Part shown: piece by piece, positions 8,950 through 16,242 of the stretch | Layout: the number at the start of each line of letters is the position of its first letter | How positions within the stretch are numbered: the stretch's first letter is position 1 | Source: Endozoicomonas atrinae | GTDB taxonomy: Bacteria > Pseudomonadota > Gammaproteobacteria > Pseudomonadales > Endozoicomonadaceae | Assembly: GCF_001647025.1 (NCBI RefSeq) | Contig: NZ_LUKQ02000020.1 | Location: 1-41,915, forward strand | Direction of reading: 5' to 3' | DNA: 41,915 bases | Translations under genes and position numbers: made by a program | The notes under the pieces: generated by a model | Seen by the model: only the letters and a program-made list of their open reading frames with translations | What the model was told of the DNA's origin: nothing | Database searches by the model: none

Positions 8950-8979
8950 ATGTCAAGCGATTGACGTGTATTTTTTTTT
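8950..8979 (+). terminator. Orphan intrinsic-terminator-like hairpin
   Basis: A 7-bp stem (ATGTCAA / TTGACGT, one wobble) is closed by a GCGA tetraloop of the GNRA type and followed by a run of nine T. No protein gene on the plus strand precedes it within 500 bp, so it may end an unannotated small RNA. Confidence 0.5.
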
Positions 8980-9111
8980 GGCGCCATAAGTGACTGATTT
9001 TGTAAGTACTTATCCTAAGTGCATGAAAAATATAGAGAAAAAATAGGTTAAAAAATGAACAGTTTGATAAAGGGGTAGTAAACATCAGTCTTTGTGACGG
9101 GTTGTGTGGGG

Positions 9112-9146
9112 TCATCCACAAACTTATCCACAGTTTCTGTGGGTAA
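9112..9146. promoter_or_regulatory. Cluster of three DnaA-box-like 9-mers
   Basis: A perfect consensus box TTATCCACA lies at 9124-9132. A one-mismatch box TCATCCACA is at 9112-9120 on the same strand. A TTACCCACA box is at 9138-9146 on the opposite strand. The last two boxes form an inverted repeat around TTT. The AT-rich tract lies just upstream. Neighbouring genes are not those of a gammaproteobacterial origin and GATC sites are few, so a DnaA-titration or regulatory site is more likely than oriC. Confidence 0.5.
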
Positions 9147-9448
9147 AGTAAAGATGGCTGTCTCGGGTTGAAGCCTATTTATGCAAAGTACCGCTAATTC
9201 CAAGATATTCTTAAAGAAAAGTTTTTTTCTGTCGGGGTGATTTTGCGGTGGATTGCGGCGAAGTGTTCAATCACATTCCTTCAGGTAGAGCCTGATCATT
9301 AAAAAATGAAGGTTTAAAAATGCTGGCAGAGGCCTTATCGCCAGGTGAAAGTATCTTTATCATCCCTACATAGCTTAAAGTTGCACTGTGGTTATTGCAG
9401 CCAGAAGTGCGGCATAGGGTCAGCAGGATTTTCAAGGTGGCAAATGTG

Positions 9449-10312
9449 ATGAATGAGCAAAGCTTCGTGGTGGATGTGACAGAAGCGAATATTCAGGAAG
9501 TGCTTCAGCAGTCCGTCGATCAACCAGTACTTCTTTATATAGGTATGCAGAGTGATCCGGCCTGTTCGGCTCAGCTGGGTGTTCTGGAAACGCTGGCTGC
9601 ATCTTATCAGGGCAAGCTGATACTGGCGAAAGTGGAAGCAGAAACAGAACAGATGTTGGCTCAGCAGTTGGTGAATCAGTTGCAGGTAAGAGCATTGCCT
9701 GGGCAGGTGGTTTTACACCAGGGCCGGCCGGTTCAGGTGTTCAGCGGACCTCAGTCAGAAGAGGTGCTTCGTGAAGTGCTGGATCCACTGACCATGAGTC
9801 CGGCAGAAATGATTCGCCAGCAGGTTGAGACGTTGATGGCCGAAGGTGAGGCAGGCCAGGCACTGGAGCTCCTCCAGAATATTCTGAAAGATGAGCCTGA
9901 TAACCATGCACTACAGGTGTTGCAGGTTAATCTGCTGTTGGAGGTTGGGCGTATTGATGAAGCCCGTCAGTTGATGGCTGTACTTCCGGGAGATGCGGAA
10001 GGTATTGCCCAGCCTAAAGCCAAGTTGTCCTTCTATGAAATGGTTGCAGATGCACCTGCCCGTAGTGAGTTGGAAGCCCGGCTGGCCGACAATGAAAATG
10101 ATCATGAGGCTCGTTACCAGCTGGCGATTCGGCTGGTGATTGCTGATGAGAATGAAGAAGCGCTGGAGAATCTGCTGACGATTGTTCGTCGGGATCGTGA
10201 GTTCCGCGAGGACGGTGCCAGACTGCTGATGTTGAAGGTGTTTGATCAGCTGGGCCAGGGCAACCCGGTTGCCAAACGCTATCGTGGAAAGCTCTTTGGC
10301 CTGATGCACTGA
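9449..10312 (+). CDS. cnoX: Chaperedoxin CnoX/YbbN: thioredoxin-like domain with TPR tail
   Basis: CnoX holds unfolded substrates during oxidative stress and passes them to GroEL. The ATG at 9449 is chosen because AAGGTGG lies eight bases upstream; the frame is open further back but has no other good start. Residues 1-110 form a thioredoxin fold in which the usual CxxC is reduced to DPAC, leaving only the second cysteine, as in E. coli YbbN (SQHC). ALPGQVVLHQG matches the cis-proline region. Residues from about 120 to the end (287) are helical TPR-like repeats. It converges on rdgC across a palindrome. Confidence 0.93.
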   Translation: MNEQSFVVDVTEANIQEVLQQSVDQPVLLYIGMQSDPACSAQLGVLETLAASYQGKLILAKVEAETEQMLAQQLVNQLQVRALPGQVVLHQGRPVQVFSGPQSEEVLREVLDPLTMSPAEMIRQQVETLMAEGEAGQALELLQNILKDEPDNHALQVLQVNLLLEVGRIDEARQLMAVLPGDAEGIAQPKAKLSFYEMVADAPARSELEARLADNENDHEARYQLAIRLVIADENEEALENLLTIVRRDREFREDGARLLMLKVFDQLGQGNPVAKRYRGKLFGLMH

Positions 10313-10319
10313 TTGTTTT

Positions 10320-10393
10320 GAACCACAAAGATCACAAAGAGAGCACAAAGTTTAAAAATCTTTTCTTTGTGCTTTTTGTGAACTTCGTGGTTC
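10320..10393. repeat. Large imperfect palindrome between cnoX and rdgC
   Basis: Two arms of about 30 bp, GAACCACAAAGATCACAAAG... and ...CTTTTTGTGAACTTCGTGGTTC, pair across a short AT-rich loop. Each arm repeats a CACAAAG motif three times with small spacers. The palindrome lies exactly between two converging stop codons and may act as a bidirectional terminator. The motif resembles a CAC(A/G)AAG palindrome family I recall from many unrelated genomes. Confidence 0.8.
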
Positions 10394-10399
10394 AACATC

Positions 10400-11371
10400 T
10401 TAAACGGTCTCTTTTTCTGGAATATCCACAGAGAAGCTGGCCACCTCATTTCTTTCCAGCGCTTCTTCGCTCATTCCTCCAAGGTTTTCCATCAGTTCGT
10501 CCAGCATCTGTTGCAGCGTGAGTGTCATGATGGAGAAATCAGCGTCAAACTGCTCGGCTGCTGTTTCAGCATTGACTTCATCAAGCTGCTCCTGAATAGA
10601 GTCGGTGAACTTCAGTTTGCGAATCACCAGATCATCACCAAGAACGAAGCTCAGGGCATCATTCCATATCAGTGCCATCTTGCTGACCTGTTTACCAGCT
10701 TGCAGGTGAACCTCAACCTCTTCACCAACCAGCTCCTGCTTGCTGACTTTGACCTGACCTCCTTCATCTCCAGGCTCGCGGAGCTCACATTCATCACCTA
10801 GCACCAGTTTGTCAGGCATGGAGACTTCCTGAGCCAGCCAGCGCGTCATGGCATGAGAGGGCATATTCTTGAGTGGCGGATTAATAATCGGCAGGCTGCC
10901 AAGACATTCGCGCAGACAGGATGTCAGCTCTTCCGCTTTCTTGAATGAAGAAGCATCAACAACCAGCCAGCCTTTAGCGGGGTCAATATAAGCAAAGGTG
11001 TTCTGACTGCGGCTGAATGCTTTTGGCAGCAGCTCCATCAGTACATCGTCTTTTAATGTTTTCTTCTCTTTGCTGAAAACCTGACGATCCTGCTCCTGTT
11101 CAATTTGTTCAACTTTCTCTTCCAGTGCGTCCTTGACCACGCTCGCTGGAAGGATCTTCTCTTCCTTGCGGGCGGTAATCATAATGAAGCCATTTCCAGC
11201 ATGGGTCAGCAGTTCACCATGCTTGCCTAATGGTGGGACCCATCCATAGGTGCTCATATCCTGACTGCCACAGCTGCGAAAGCGTTTCTGACGGAGTTGC
11301 TCTTCAAGGTCTTCGGCAGACGTCTTGAATGGCTGGGTAAAACGATAAAAGATGAGATGTTTGAACCACAT
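10400..11371 (-). CDS. rdgC: Recombination-associated protein RdgC
   Basis: RdgC forms a ring around double-stranded DNA and restrains RecA activity. The start at 11371 gives the conserved N-terminus MWFKHLIFYRF, and GGAA lies about eight bases upstream. An upstream start would add 13 residues lacking family features. The protein is 323 aa, a little longer than the E. coli form. Other family features are FRSCGSQDMSTYGWVPPLG near residue 35, a charged helix (EKVEQIEQEQDRQ) and a C-terminal acidic region. It faces cnoX. Confidence 0.95.
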   Translation of the reverse strand: MWFKHLIFYRFTQPFKTSAEDLEEQLRQKRFRSCGSQDMSTYGWVPPLGKHGELLTHAGNGFIMITARKEEKILPASVVKDALEEKVEQIEQEQDRQVFSKEKKTLKDDVLMELLPKAFSRSQNTFAYIDPAKGWLVVDASSFKKAEELTSCLRECLGSLPIINPPLKNMPSHAMTRWLAQEVSMPDKLVLGDECELREPGDEGGQVKVSKQELVGEEVEVHLQAGKQVSKMALIWNDALSFVLGDDLVIRKLKFTDSIQEQLDEVNAETAAEQFDADFSIMTLTLQQMLDELMENLGGMSEEALERNEVASFSVDIPEKETV

Positions 11372-11550
11372 GATCGTTCCAGAATCCTGATTAGTAGGAA
11401 GTTTGGCCACTTTCCATATTGTCGGGCTGCACTTCCGAGTATGAGCTCAAGGCTGTGATGGAAAGGCACATGGTAGCAAACCCTGACCGTAAAATAGTGA
11501 CTGATGTTTATAAAGATAAAGAGGGTATAAAAAAAAGTCTTTAATAACTG

Positions 11551-11580
11551 TTGCGTATCAACAGGTTAGCTGCTTATAAT
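11551..11580 (+). promoter_or_regulatory. Promoter of the tRNA-Val/tRNA-Asp operon
   Basis: A perfect -10 box TATAAT at 11575-11580 has a -35-like TTGCGT 18 bp upstream. It is followed by a GC-rich discriminator TCGCCGCG. That discriminator is characteristic of stable-RNA promoters controlled by ppGpp and DksA. The first tRNA starts about 80 bases downstream. Confidence 0.8.
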
Positions 11581-11660
11581 TCGCCGCGTTGTTGAGAGGG
11601 GCTCTCGGGAAACTTGAAGTGCCAAAGCAAAGTTCTTAACAATCTCTTTAAAAGAGTTCA

Positions 11661-11736
11661 GGGTGATTAGCTCAGCTGGGAGAGCATCTGCCTTACAAGC
11701 AGAGGGTCGGCGGTTCGATCCCGTCATCACCCACCA
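11661..11736 (+). tRNA. tRNA-Val (anticodon TAC), copy 1
   Basis: A 76-nt cloverleaf. The acceptor GGGTGAT pairs with ATCACCC, the anticodon loop is CTTACAA, the T arm carries GGTTCGATCCC, and CCA is encoded. It is the first gene of the seven-tRNA operon. Confidence 0.98.
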
Positions 11737-11813
11737 GATTCAGAGATGTTGTTAGCATCCAGTGTTCATAGTGCAGTTGTTGTTAAAAGGCTTCTGTTGT
11801 TTATGAAATCAGC

Positions 11814-11890
11814 GGACCGGTAGTTCAGTCGGTTAGAATGCCGGCCTGTCACGCCGGAGGTCGCGGGTTCGAGTCCCGTCCGGTCCGCCA
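11814..11890 (+). tRNA. tRNA-Asp (anticodon GTC), copy 1
   Basis: A 77-nt cloverleaf. The acceptor GGACCGG pairs with CCGGTCC, the discriminator base is G73, the anticodon loop is CTGTCAC, the T arm carries GGTTCGAGTCC, and CCA is encoded. Confidence 0.98.
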
Positions 11891-12012
11891 TCTCTATTTT
11901 GCTTTTGATGCCAACAAGTCTTGAACAGGGCTTGATATCGAGGGGGGTTCTGGTAAAGTCTCCCTCCCGTAGCGCTGGTGGCAACACTGGGGTGATCGGA
12001 AAAAGTTTCAGC

Positions 12013-12089
12013 GGACCGGTAGTTCAGTCGGTTAGAATGCCGGCCTGTCACGCCGGAGGTCGCGGGTTCGAGTCCCGTCCGGTCCGCCA
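12013..12089 (+). tRNA. tRNA-Asp (anticodon GTC), copy 2
   Basis: Identical over its length to copy 1, CCA encoded. The spacer before it differs from the other spacers in the cluster. Confidence 0.98.
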
Positions 12090-12128
12090 TTTTATTCCTG
12101 CGTTCAAAGCGTGTGAATAAAAAAAATT

Positions 12129-12204
12129 GGGTGATTAGCTCAGCTGGGAGAGCATCTGCCTTACAAGCAGAGGGTCGGCGGTTCGATCCCGTCATCACCC
12201 ACCA
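12129..12204 (+). tRNA. tRNA-Val (anticodon TAC), copy 2
   Basis: Identical to the first tRNA-Val gene, CCA encoded. It is part of the duplicated Asp–Val unit. Confidence 0.98.
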
Positions 12205-12274
12205 TATTCAACAACATCAGTTGTTAACAGAGTGACCATAAATTGAGCTTTAATGTTTGATTTATGACAGCAGC

Positions 12275-12351
12275 GGACCGGTAGTTCAGTTGGTTAGAAT
12301 GCCGGCCTGTCACGCCGGAGGTCGCGGGTTCGAGTCCCGTCCGGTCCGCCA
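12275..12351 (+). tRNA. tRNA-Asp (anticodon GTC), copy 3
   Basis: Same as copies 1 and 2 except for one base in the D loop (TTGGTTAG instead of TCGGTTAG). Confidence 0.98.
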
Positions 12352-12392
12352 CTTTATTCCTGCGTTCAAAGCGTGTGAATAAAGAAAAATTT

Positions 12393-12468
12393 GGGTGATT
12401 AGCTCAGCTGGGAGAGCATCTGCCTTACAAGCAGAGGGTCGGCGGTTCGATCCCGTCATCACCCACCA
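12393..12468 (+). tRNA. tRNA-Val (anticodon TAC), copy 3
   Basis: Identical to the other two tRNA-Val genes, CCA encoded. It lies 264 bp after copy 2. Confidence 0.98.
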
Positions 12469-12538
12469 CATTCAACAACGTCAGTTGTTAACAGAGTGAC
12501 CATAAATTGAACTTAAATGTTTGATTTATGACAGCAGC

Positions 12539-12615
12539 GGACCGGTAGTTCAGTTGGTTAGAATGCCGGCCTGTCACGCCGGAGGTCGCGGGTTCGAGTC
12601 CCGTCCGGTCCGCCA
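12539..12615 (+). tRNA. tRNA-Asp (anticodon GTC), copy 4
   Basis: Carries the same D-loop base as copy 3. It is the last gene of the operon and is followed by an intrinsic terminator. Confidence 0.98.
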
Positions 12616-12635
12616 TTATTATTGAGATAGTACTG

Positions 12636-12668
12636 AAACCCTTACGATAGTTGTCGTAAGGGTTTTTG
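12636..12668 (+). terminator. Intrinsic terminator of the tRNA operon
   Basis: The hairpin AAACCCTTACGA / TCGTAAGGGTTT has a short loop and ends in a T tract, 20 bases after the last tRNA. Confidence 0.92.
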
Positions 12669-12911
12669 TTTATGGGTTCTATATCTAATGAGCTCATTTC
12701 TTATCCCATTTTTCTTAAAGATTTCTTTTTGCTTTTTCTCCGTGATGTGGGAAAGCTTCTTGCCCTTCAGTATTTCTTCACCTTTGAAGCATTCGTAAAA
12801 CCCACTTGAGAAAACAGCGTGGCTTAGTAACCTCCTTTGATGCTTTCTTCATGGCTATCCATTTTGATCCTATATTTATAAGACGTTTTCTGTGTTTAGA
12901 GTCAGGGTAAC

Positions 12912-13829
12912 GTGATATATCGATTTTTCTTTCTTTCAGTATTCATGGTGCTGCTGATATCTCAGGCCTCTGCACAAGTAAGATTAACTGATGCTTCATT
13001 GAAAGAGGTTGTTATTGATATCTCGTCTTTGAGTGATAGCCAGAAAAAAATCTACGTCTTCCCCAGTGGTGTGGGTCAGTTGGCTCTGTGCAGTGATGCT
13101 AAGGGGAGTGTTACTGAGAAAATTGAGTTATCAGACGAGCCTTATACGATGGGTAGATTATTTTCGGTTTTGCCCGTTGGAGGTGGAGCGGCTGTTCAGC
13201 ACTATACAGTGGGGGTGTGGCCAAAGAACACTAGTGAAGCGGAAGATGAGGTGGTTAAAGGTCAGTTATACCCGGTCTCATTTCGTTCAGGCTGCCGCTC
13301 AGCTCAACACAATGCCAGGCTTAGTTTGACATTTCTAAACCTTGGCAGTCTTCCGGGGGGGCGCTATGAGAGTCGATTACAGGTTAAGGCCGAAGGGCAA
13401 ACAGATGCCATATATCTTCCAGTTAAGATTATGGGTGGAGAAGTAATCCAGATTTCAGACCTTAAGGATCTGACCTTTGAAAAGAGTGGCTCCGTCTGGG
13501 AAGCAAGCAATTCGAACATTTGTGTTTACAGCACGGCTCCAGGTTACAGTCTTGAAATTCAGTCTCGTAATAATGGACAGGTAAGGAATTTTCAGAGTGT
13601 TGGTGCGTCCTATTCTGCCTATTGGAAAGTGGGGGCAGGGCCGGAGAATTCTTTATCCAATGTACTTGTTACCGGAGGTGTGGCGTTAAGAGGATTGAAA
13701 CCTGATAACGCCCAGGGTTGTCCAAATATCAGGTCCACACTCAGGGTATCGTTACTAGACTCTGCAGTTACGGCCTTGCCTGCGGGCATCTACCAGGATG
13801 TTATTACGCTCACGGTTCGGCCAGAATAA
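12912..13829 (+). CDS. Secreted beta-rich protein, pilin/spore-coat-U-like
   Basis: A 305 aa exported protein. A GTG start at 12912 follows AGGG at five bases and gives a clear signal peptide with cleavage after SQASA (about residue 21). The mature part is rich in beta strands and contains four to five cysteines. It ends AGIYQDVITLTVRPE, the typical last strand of spore-coat-U and chaperone-usher pilin domains. Two domains may be present (about 22-175 and 176-305). No chaperone or usher gene is next to it. Assignment is by pattern only; it could be a surface adhesin or matrix protein. Confidence 0.7.
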   Translation: MIYRFFFLSVFMVLLISQASAQVRLTDASLKEVVIDISSLSDSQKKIYVFPSGVGQLALCSDAKGSVTEKIELSDEPYTMGRLFSVLPVGGGAAVQHYTVGVWPKNTSEAEDEVVKGQLYPVSFRSGCRSAQHNARLSLTFLNLGSLPGGRYESRLQVKAEGQTDAIYLPVKIMGGEVIQISDLKDLTFEKSGSVWEASNSNICVYSTAPGYSLEIQSRNNGQVRNFQSVGASYSAYWKVGAGPENSLSNVLVTGGVALRGLKPDNAQGCPNIRSTLRVSLLDSAVTALPAGIYQDVITLTVRPE

Positions 13830-13852
13830 AGGTGTTCAGTTTTCTAACAGAG

Positions 13853-13878
13853 GTTTGGGCAGCAATGCTGCCCGAAAC
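13853..13878. terminator. Hairpin between converging genes
   Basis: GTTTGGGCAGC–AAT–GCTGCCCGAAAC forms a strong stem with one bulge between the secreted-protein gene and the MFS gene. No T tract follows on either strand, so termination is likely but not certain. Confidence 0.45.
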
Positions 13879-13891
13879 ACTAAGGCTAATG

Positions 13892-15139
13892 TTAGGGCTT
13901 GGCTGGCTCTTCAGTATCCAGTAACTCCTCGGCATCAGAACGGGGGTCAATCTGCGCGACAATAGGGGTAGTGCGCGGTACGGGGATAAAGTGCTGCTCT
14001 TCGCTGGTGTAGATCGCAGGACGGTAAGCCATCCGAATCAGGAAGAAGATACCAGTGGCGCCCATTATCGTGATGAAATACAGCATCAGACCTTCTGGAA
14101 TATGGCCCATAAACAGTGAGGCGAAGATCGGGCCAATACACGCCCCAAAACTGTAGGCGAGAAGAAGCCCCTGGGTTCCTGCAACAATATCGTCCGGGTG
14201 CATATGGTCACAGCCATGGCTGATGGCAAGTGGGTAGAGCGTGAAGGTTGCACCACCAAACAGAAATAACAGGGGATAATACAGCCAGCTCTCGTGGGAG
14301 CTGAGGATGAGTGCAAAGCAAACGGCACAACCCGCCAGGGCAACCAGAATCAACATTTTACGCCGATCGATAATATCGGAGAGGTAGCCCACGGGAAACT
14401 GCAGTGCCATTCCGCCAAGCATGGTGATGGCCAGAAAGATCGCTACGGTGTGATCATCGCTGCCGCTCAGGTCGGCCAGATAAATGGGAAGCATTGAGTA
14501 CAAACCGCCCAATACCAAGCCTCCGGCAAAACAGCCGAGTACCCCAGACGGTGTCAGTTCGAAAAGCTTTCTGAACCCCAGTGTAGATGCCTCTTCTATC
14601 TCTGGCGTTGGGATTCGGGTCATTGCCGGTGGGAAGATTGACAATGACAGAAGAATACCAATCAGGATAAAAGGGGTCAGACTGCTGCTATCAAAGAAGC
14701 CGACAAAAAGCTGCCCGATAGCGTTCGCTCCATAGAGTGATACCATATAGAAGGACAGTACCCGGCCACGGTTAGAGCTGTCACTTTCACAGAGAAGCCA
14801 AGACTCAACCACCACAAATATACCAGCAACCGCCATGCCATTCAGGAAGCGGAGTACCAGCCAGCTGGTGGTATTTTCAGACAGGGCAAGGCTTAGTACG
14901 GTGGCACAGAGTAACGCCATGAAGCAGGCAAAAGAGCGAATATGGCCTACCCGGCAAACGATACTTTCTGAGCGAAATGACCCTGCCAGTAATCCCAGGT
15001 AGTAGGCGGTACCCATCAGACCGGCCATAAAGTCATTGCCATCTGTCGCATTGATTCTCAGAGGAATCAGGGTCGTCAGGTATCCGCTGGCCAGAGCGAA
15101 AATAAACATGCCTGACAGTGGCGCAACAAAACGTATCAT
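13892..15139 (-). CDS. MFS transporter, YcaD-like
   Basis: A 415 aa major-facilitator protein with 12 predicted membrane helices. The pattern matches the YcaD subgroup: an N-terminal GMFIFALASGYLTTLIPLR and a conserved FVVVESWLLCESDSSNRGR, the second corresponding to the VVVESALMC...NRGR segment of YcaD. A cytoplasmic loop follows around residue 195. The C-terminal 45 residues are polar and extend beyond the last helix. Substrate unknown. It is divergent from the TetR gene with a 393 bp gap, so the regulator could also control this transporter, though its palindrome lies beside its own promoter. Confidence 0.88.
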   Translation of the reverse strand: MIRFVAPLSGMFIFALASGYLTTLIPLRINATDGNDFMAGLMGTAYYLGLLAGSFRSESIVCRVGHIRSFACFMALLCATVLSLALSENTTSWLVLRFLNGMAVAGIFVVVESWLLCESDSSNRGRVLSFYMVSLYGANAIGQLFVGFFDSSSLTPFILIGILLSLSIFPPAMTRIPTPEIEEASTLGFRKLFELTPSGVLGCFAGGLVLGGLYSMLPIYLADLSGSDDHTVAIFLAITMLGGMALQFPVGYLSDIIDRRKMLILVALAGCAVCFALILSSHESWLYYPLLFLFGGATFTLYPLAISHGCDHMHPDDIVAGTQGLLLAYSFGACIGPIFASLFMGHIPEGLMLYFITIMGATGIFFLIRMAYRPAIYTSEEQHFIPVPRTTPIVAQIDPRSDAEELLDTEEPAKP

Positions 15140-15486
15140 AGTTTGTAGCCCGATAACGGTGTTAACAATTAGAGGGGGTGAGCGATTTATTTCAGGTTTT
15201 ATCGGCCTGACAGGAAAACGGAATAGAAAATCCCGACAGGGGCTGTAGATGCTCTCAGAAACGCTCTGGTTTCGATAATTATGGCCCAGAATCCAGTATT
15301 TTGATGAACTCTTAACTGCAGGGCAGAGGAATGTAACCCCATTATTTGCAGGAAAAATTCTTAAGTATTCCAGGTCACGGGTTGCACATTTCAGCTTTTT
15401 CAGTTGAGCCCGATTTCTCGGGTGGATAGTAATACCAATGCCTTTCGGTATCCATAGGTGGCAGATGGAGAGCGCATAATTTTTTT

Positions 15487-15508
15487 AATTAAGTCAATTG
15501 ACTTAATT
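15487..15508. promoter_or_regulatory. 22-bp perfect palindrome, probable TetR operator
   Basis: AATTAAGTCAATTGACTTAATT reads the same on both strands. It ends 25 bases before the TetR start codon and covers the -35 box TTGACT. A further half-site GACTTAAT is at 15519-15526. Position and symmetry fit autorepression by the adjacent regulator. Confidence 0.8.
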
Positions 15509-15526
15509 TTTTTGCTGTGACTTAAT
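15498..15526 (+). promoter_or_regulatory. Promoter of the TetR gene
   Basis: TTGACT at 15498-15503, a 17 bp spacer, then CTTAAT at 15521-15526. The expected start of transcription, about seven bases on, coincides with the ATG, so the transcript may be leaderless. This would explain why there is no good ribosome-binding site. Confidence 0.55.
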
Positions 15527-15532
15527 GCAGCT

Positions 15533-16189
15533 ATGAATACAGAAAAGTCAGAAACACCTGTCGTCAATGAGCCAAAATTCAGTAAAGCCAAATTGAGCCT
15601 CATGCTGGTGGCTGAAAAGATGATTGCTGAAAAAGGGTTGAATGCTATTTCTGAAAGAGAAATTGCCCGGGAAGCTGGCCAGAAAAATAATTCGGCGGTG
15701 CAGTATCATTTTGGGAATAGGGAAGAGTTGATTTCCGCCATTCTCGATCTGCGCATGATTCCTCTCAATGCCCGGCGACATGACATGCTGATGACCATTC
15801 AGCCAGGTCAGGCAGGCTCTTTAGAAGCGTTGGTGGGGGCGTTGGTGATGCCCTATATTCACCATCTGATCGAGCACCCAGGTGAAAATTATTACGTCAG
15901 TTTGATTACGCAGTTAGCCCTGAGTGGCCAACATCAACAACTGCTGTTTGATGGACCCCGCTCCAGCTCTCTGCAGTTAATGACTCGAATGATGCGTGAT
16001 TGTCTGCCTGAACTGGAACAGACCGAATTCCACTCCCGTATGAATTTTACCGGTACACAGCTGATACATACCGTGGCGTTATGGGATTTGCTCAGACGAC
16101 AGCAATCTAAATTATGGACCAATGAATATTTGCTGGAGCAGTCGCAGCAATTAATTGCCTTTATTGTTGGTGGTTTGATACAGCGATGA
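15533..16189 (+). CDS. TetR-family transcriptional regulator
   Basis: A 218 aa regulator. Residues about 18-65 form the TetR helix-turn-helix: AEKMIAEKGLNAISEREIA, then AVQYHFGNREELISAIL, the recognition helix with the typical YHF step. The rest is a helical ligand-binding domain of unknown specificity. It probably represses itself through the palindrome over its promoter. It is followed 53 bp later on the same strand by the sterol-desaturase-like gene, which is the likely target. The start has no strong ribosome-binding site. Confidence 0.92.
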   Translation: MNTEKSETPVVNEPKFSKAKLSLMLVAEKMIAEKGLNAISEREIAREAGQKNNSAVQYHFGNREELISAILDLRMIPLNARRHDMLMTIQPGQAGSLEALVGALVMPYIHHLIEHPGENYYVSLITQLALSGQHQQLLFDGPRSSSLQLMTRMMRDCLPELEQTEFHSRMNFTGTQLIHTVALWDLLRRQQSKLWTNEYLLEQSQQLIAFIVGGLIQR

Positions 16190-16242
16190 GTTGAACTCAC
16201 TAATCTAAGCACAACCAAAAATAATAAAAAAAGGAAAACGTT

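Larger units (their letters stand above)
8425..9448. other. 1-kb gene-poor region with structured sequence
   Basis: No convincing protein gene is visible. What it holds: a long-stem hairpin at 8606-8646; a decayed peroxiredoxin-like stretch on the minus strand at about 8705-8865; a perfect 8-bp AT-rich stem (TTAATAAC / GTTATTAA) at 8854-8874; a terminator-like hairpin with T tract at 8950-8979; and a DnaA-box cluster at 9112-9146. Its AT content rises sharply between about 8930 and 9070. Confidence 0.55.
12013..12615 (+). repeat. Tandem duplication of an Asp–Val tRNA unit
   Basis: The block tRNA-Asp, spacer, tRNA-Val, spacer occurs twice with periods of 262 and 264 bp, then a closing tRNA-Asp. 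Not only the tRNAs but both spacers are near identical. One contains TTCCTGCGTTCAAAGCG and the other CAGTTGTTAACAGAGTGACC. This shows recent duplication or ongoing gene conversion. Confidence 0.9.
15140..15532. other. Intergenic region between the MFS and TetR genes
   Basis: The 393 bp divergent region has a small hairpin CCCGA–TTTC–TCGGG near 15410 and the TetR palindrome at its right end. No gene is visible in it. Confidence 0.5.

Noticed and set aside
9061-9150. DnaA boxes as the chromosomal origin
   Set aside because: No dnaA, gidA or other origin-linked genes are nearby and GATC sites are scarce, so I report it only as a DnaA-box cluster.
10014-10348. Long minus-strand frames opposite cnoX
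   Set aside because: They are shadows of a well-supported gene with a thioredoxin fold and a good start site.
11661-12615. The repeated tRNA units as a CRISPR array
   Set aside because: The repeats are whole tRNA genes with conserved spacers of unequal length, not short repeats with unique spacers.
11766-12697. Minus-strand reading frames across the tRNA cluster containing MADRTGLEPATSGVTG
   Set aside because: They are the antisense of tRNA-Asp genes. This peptide is a well-known spurious annotation.
12690-12860. Minus-strand frame reading GKKLSHITEKKQKEIFKKNG
   Set aside because: It looks protein-like but has no start codon and runs into the tRNA terminator. It may be a gene relic, but I cannot name a family.
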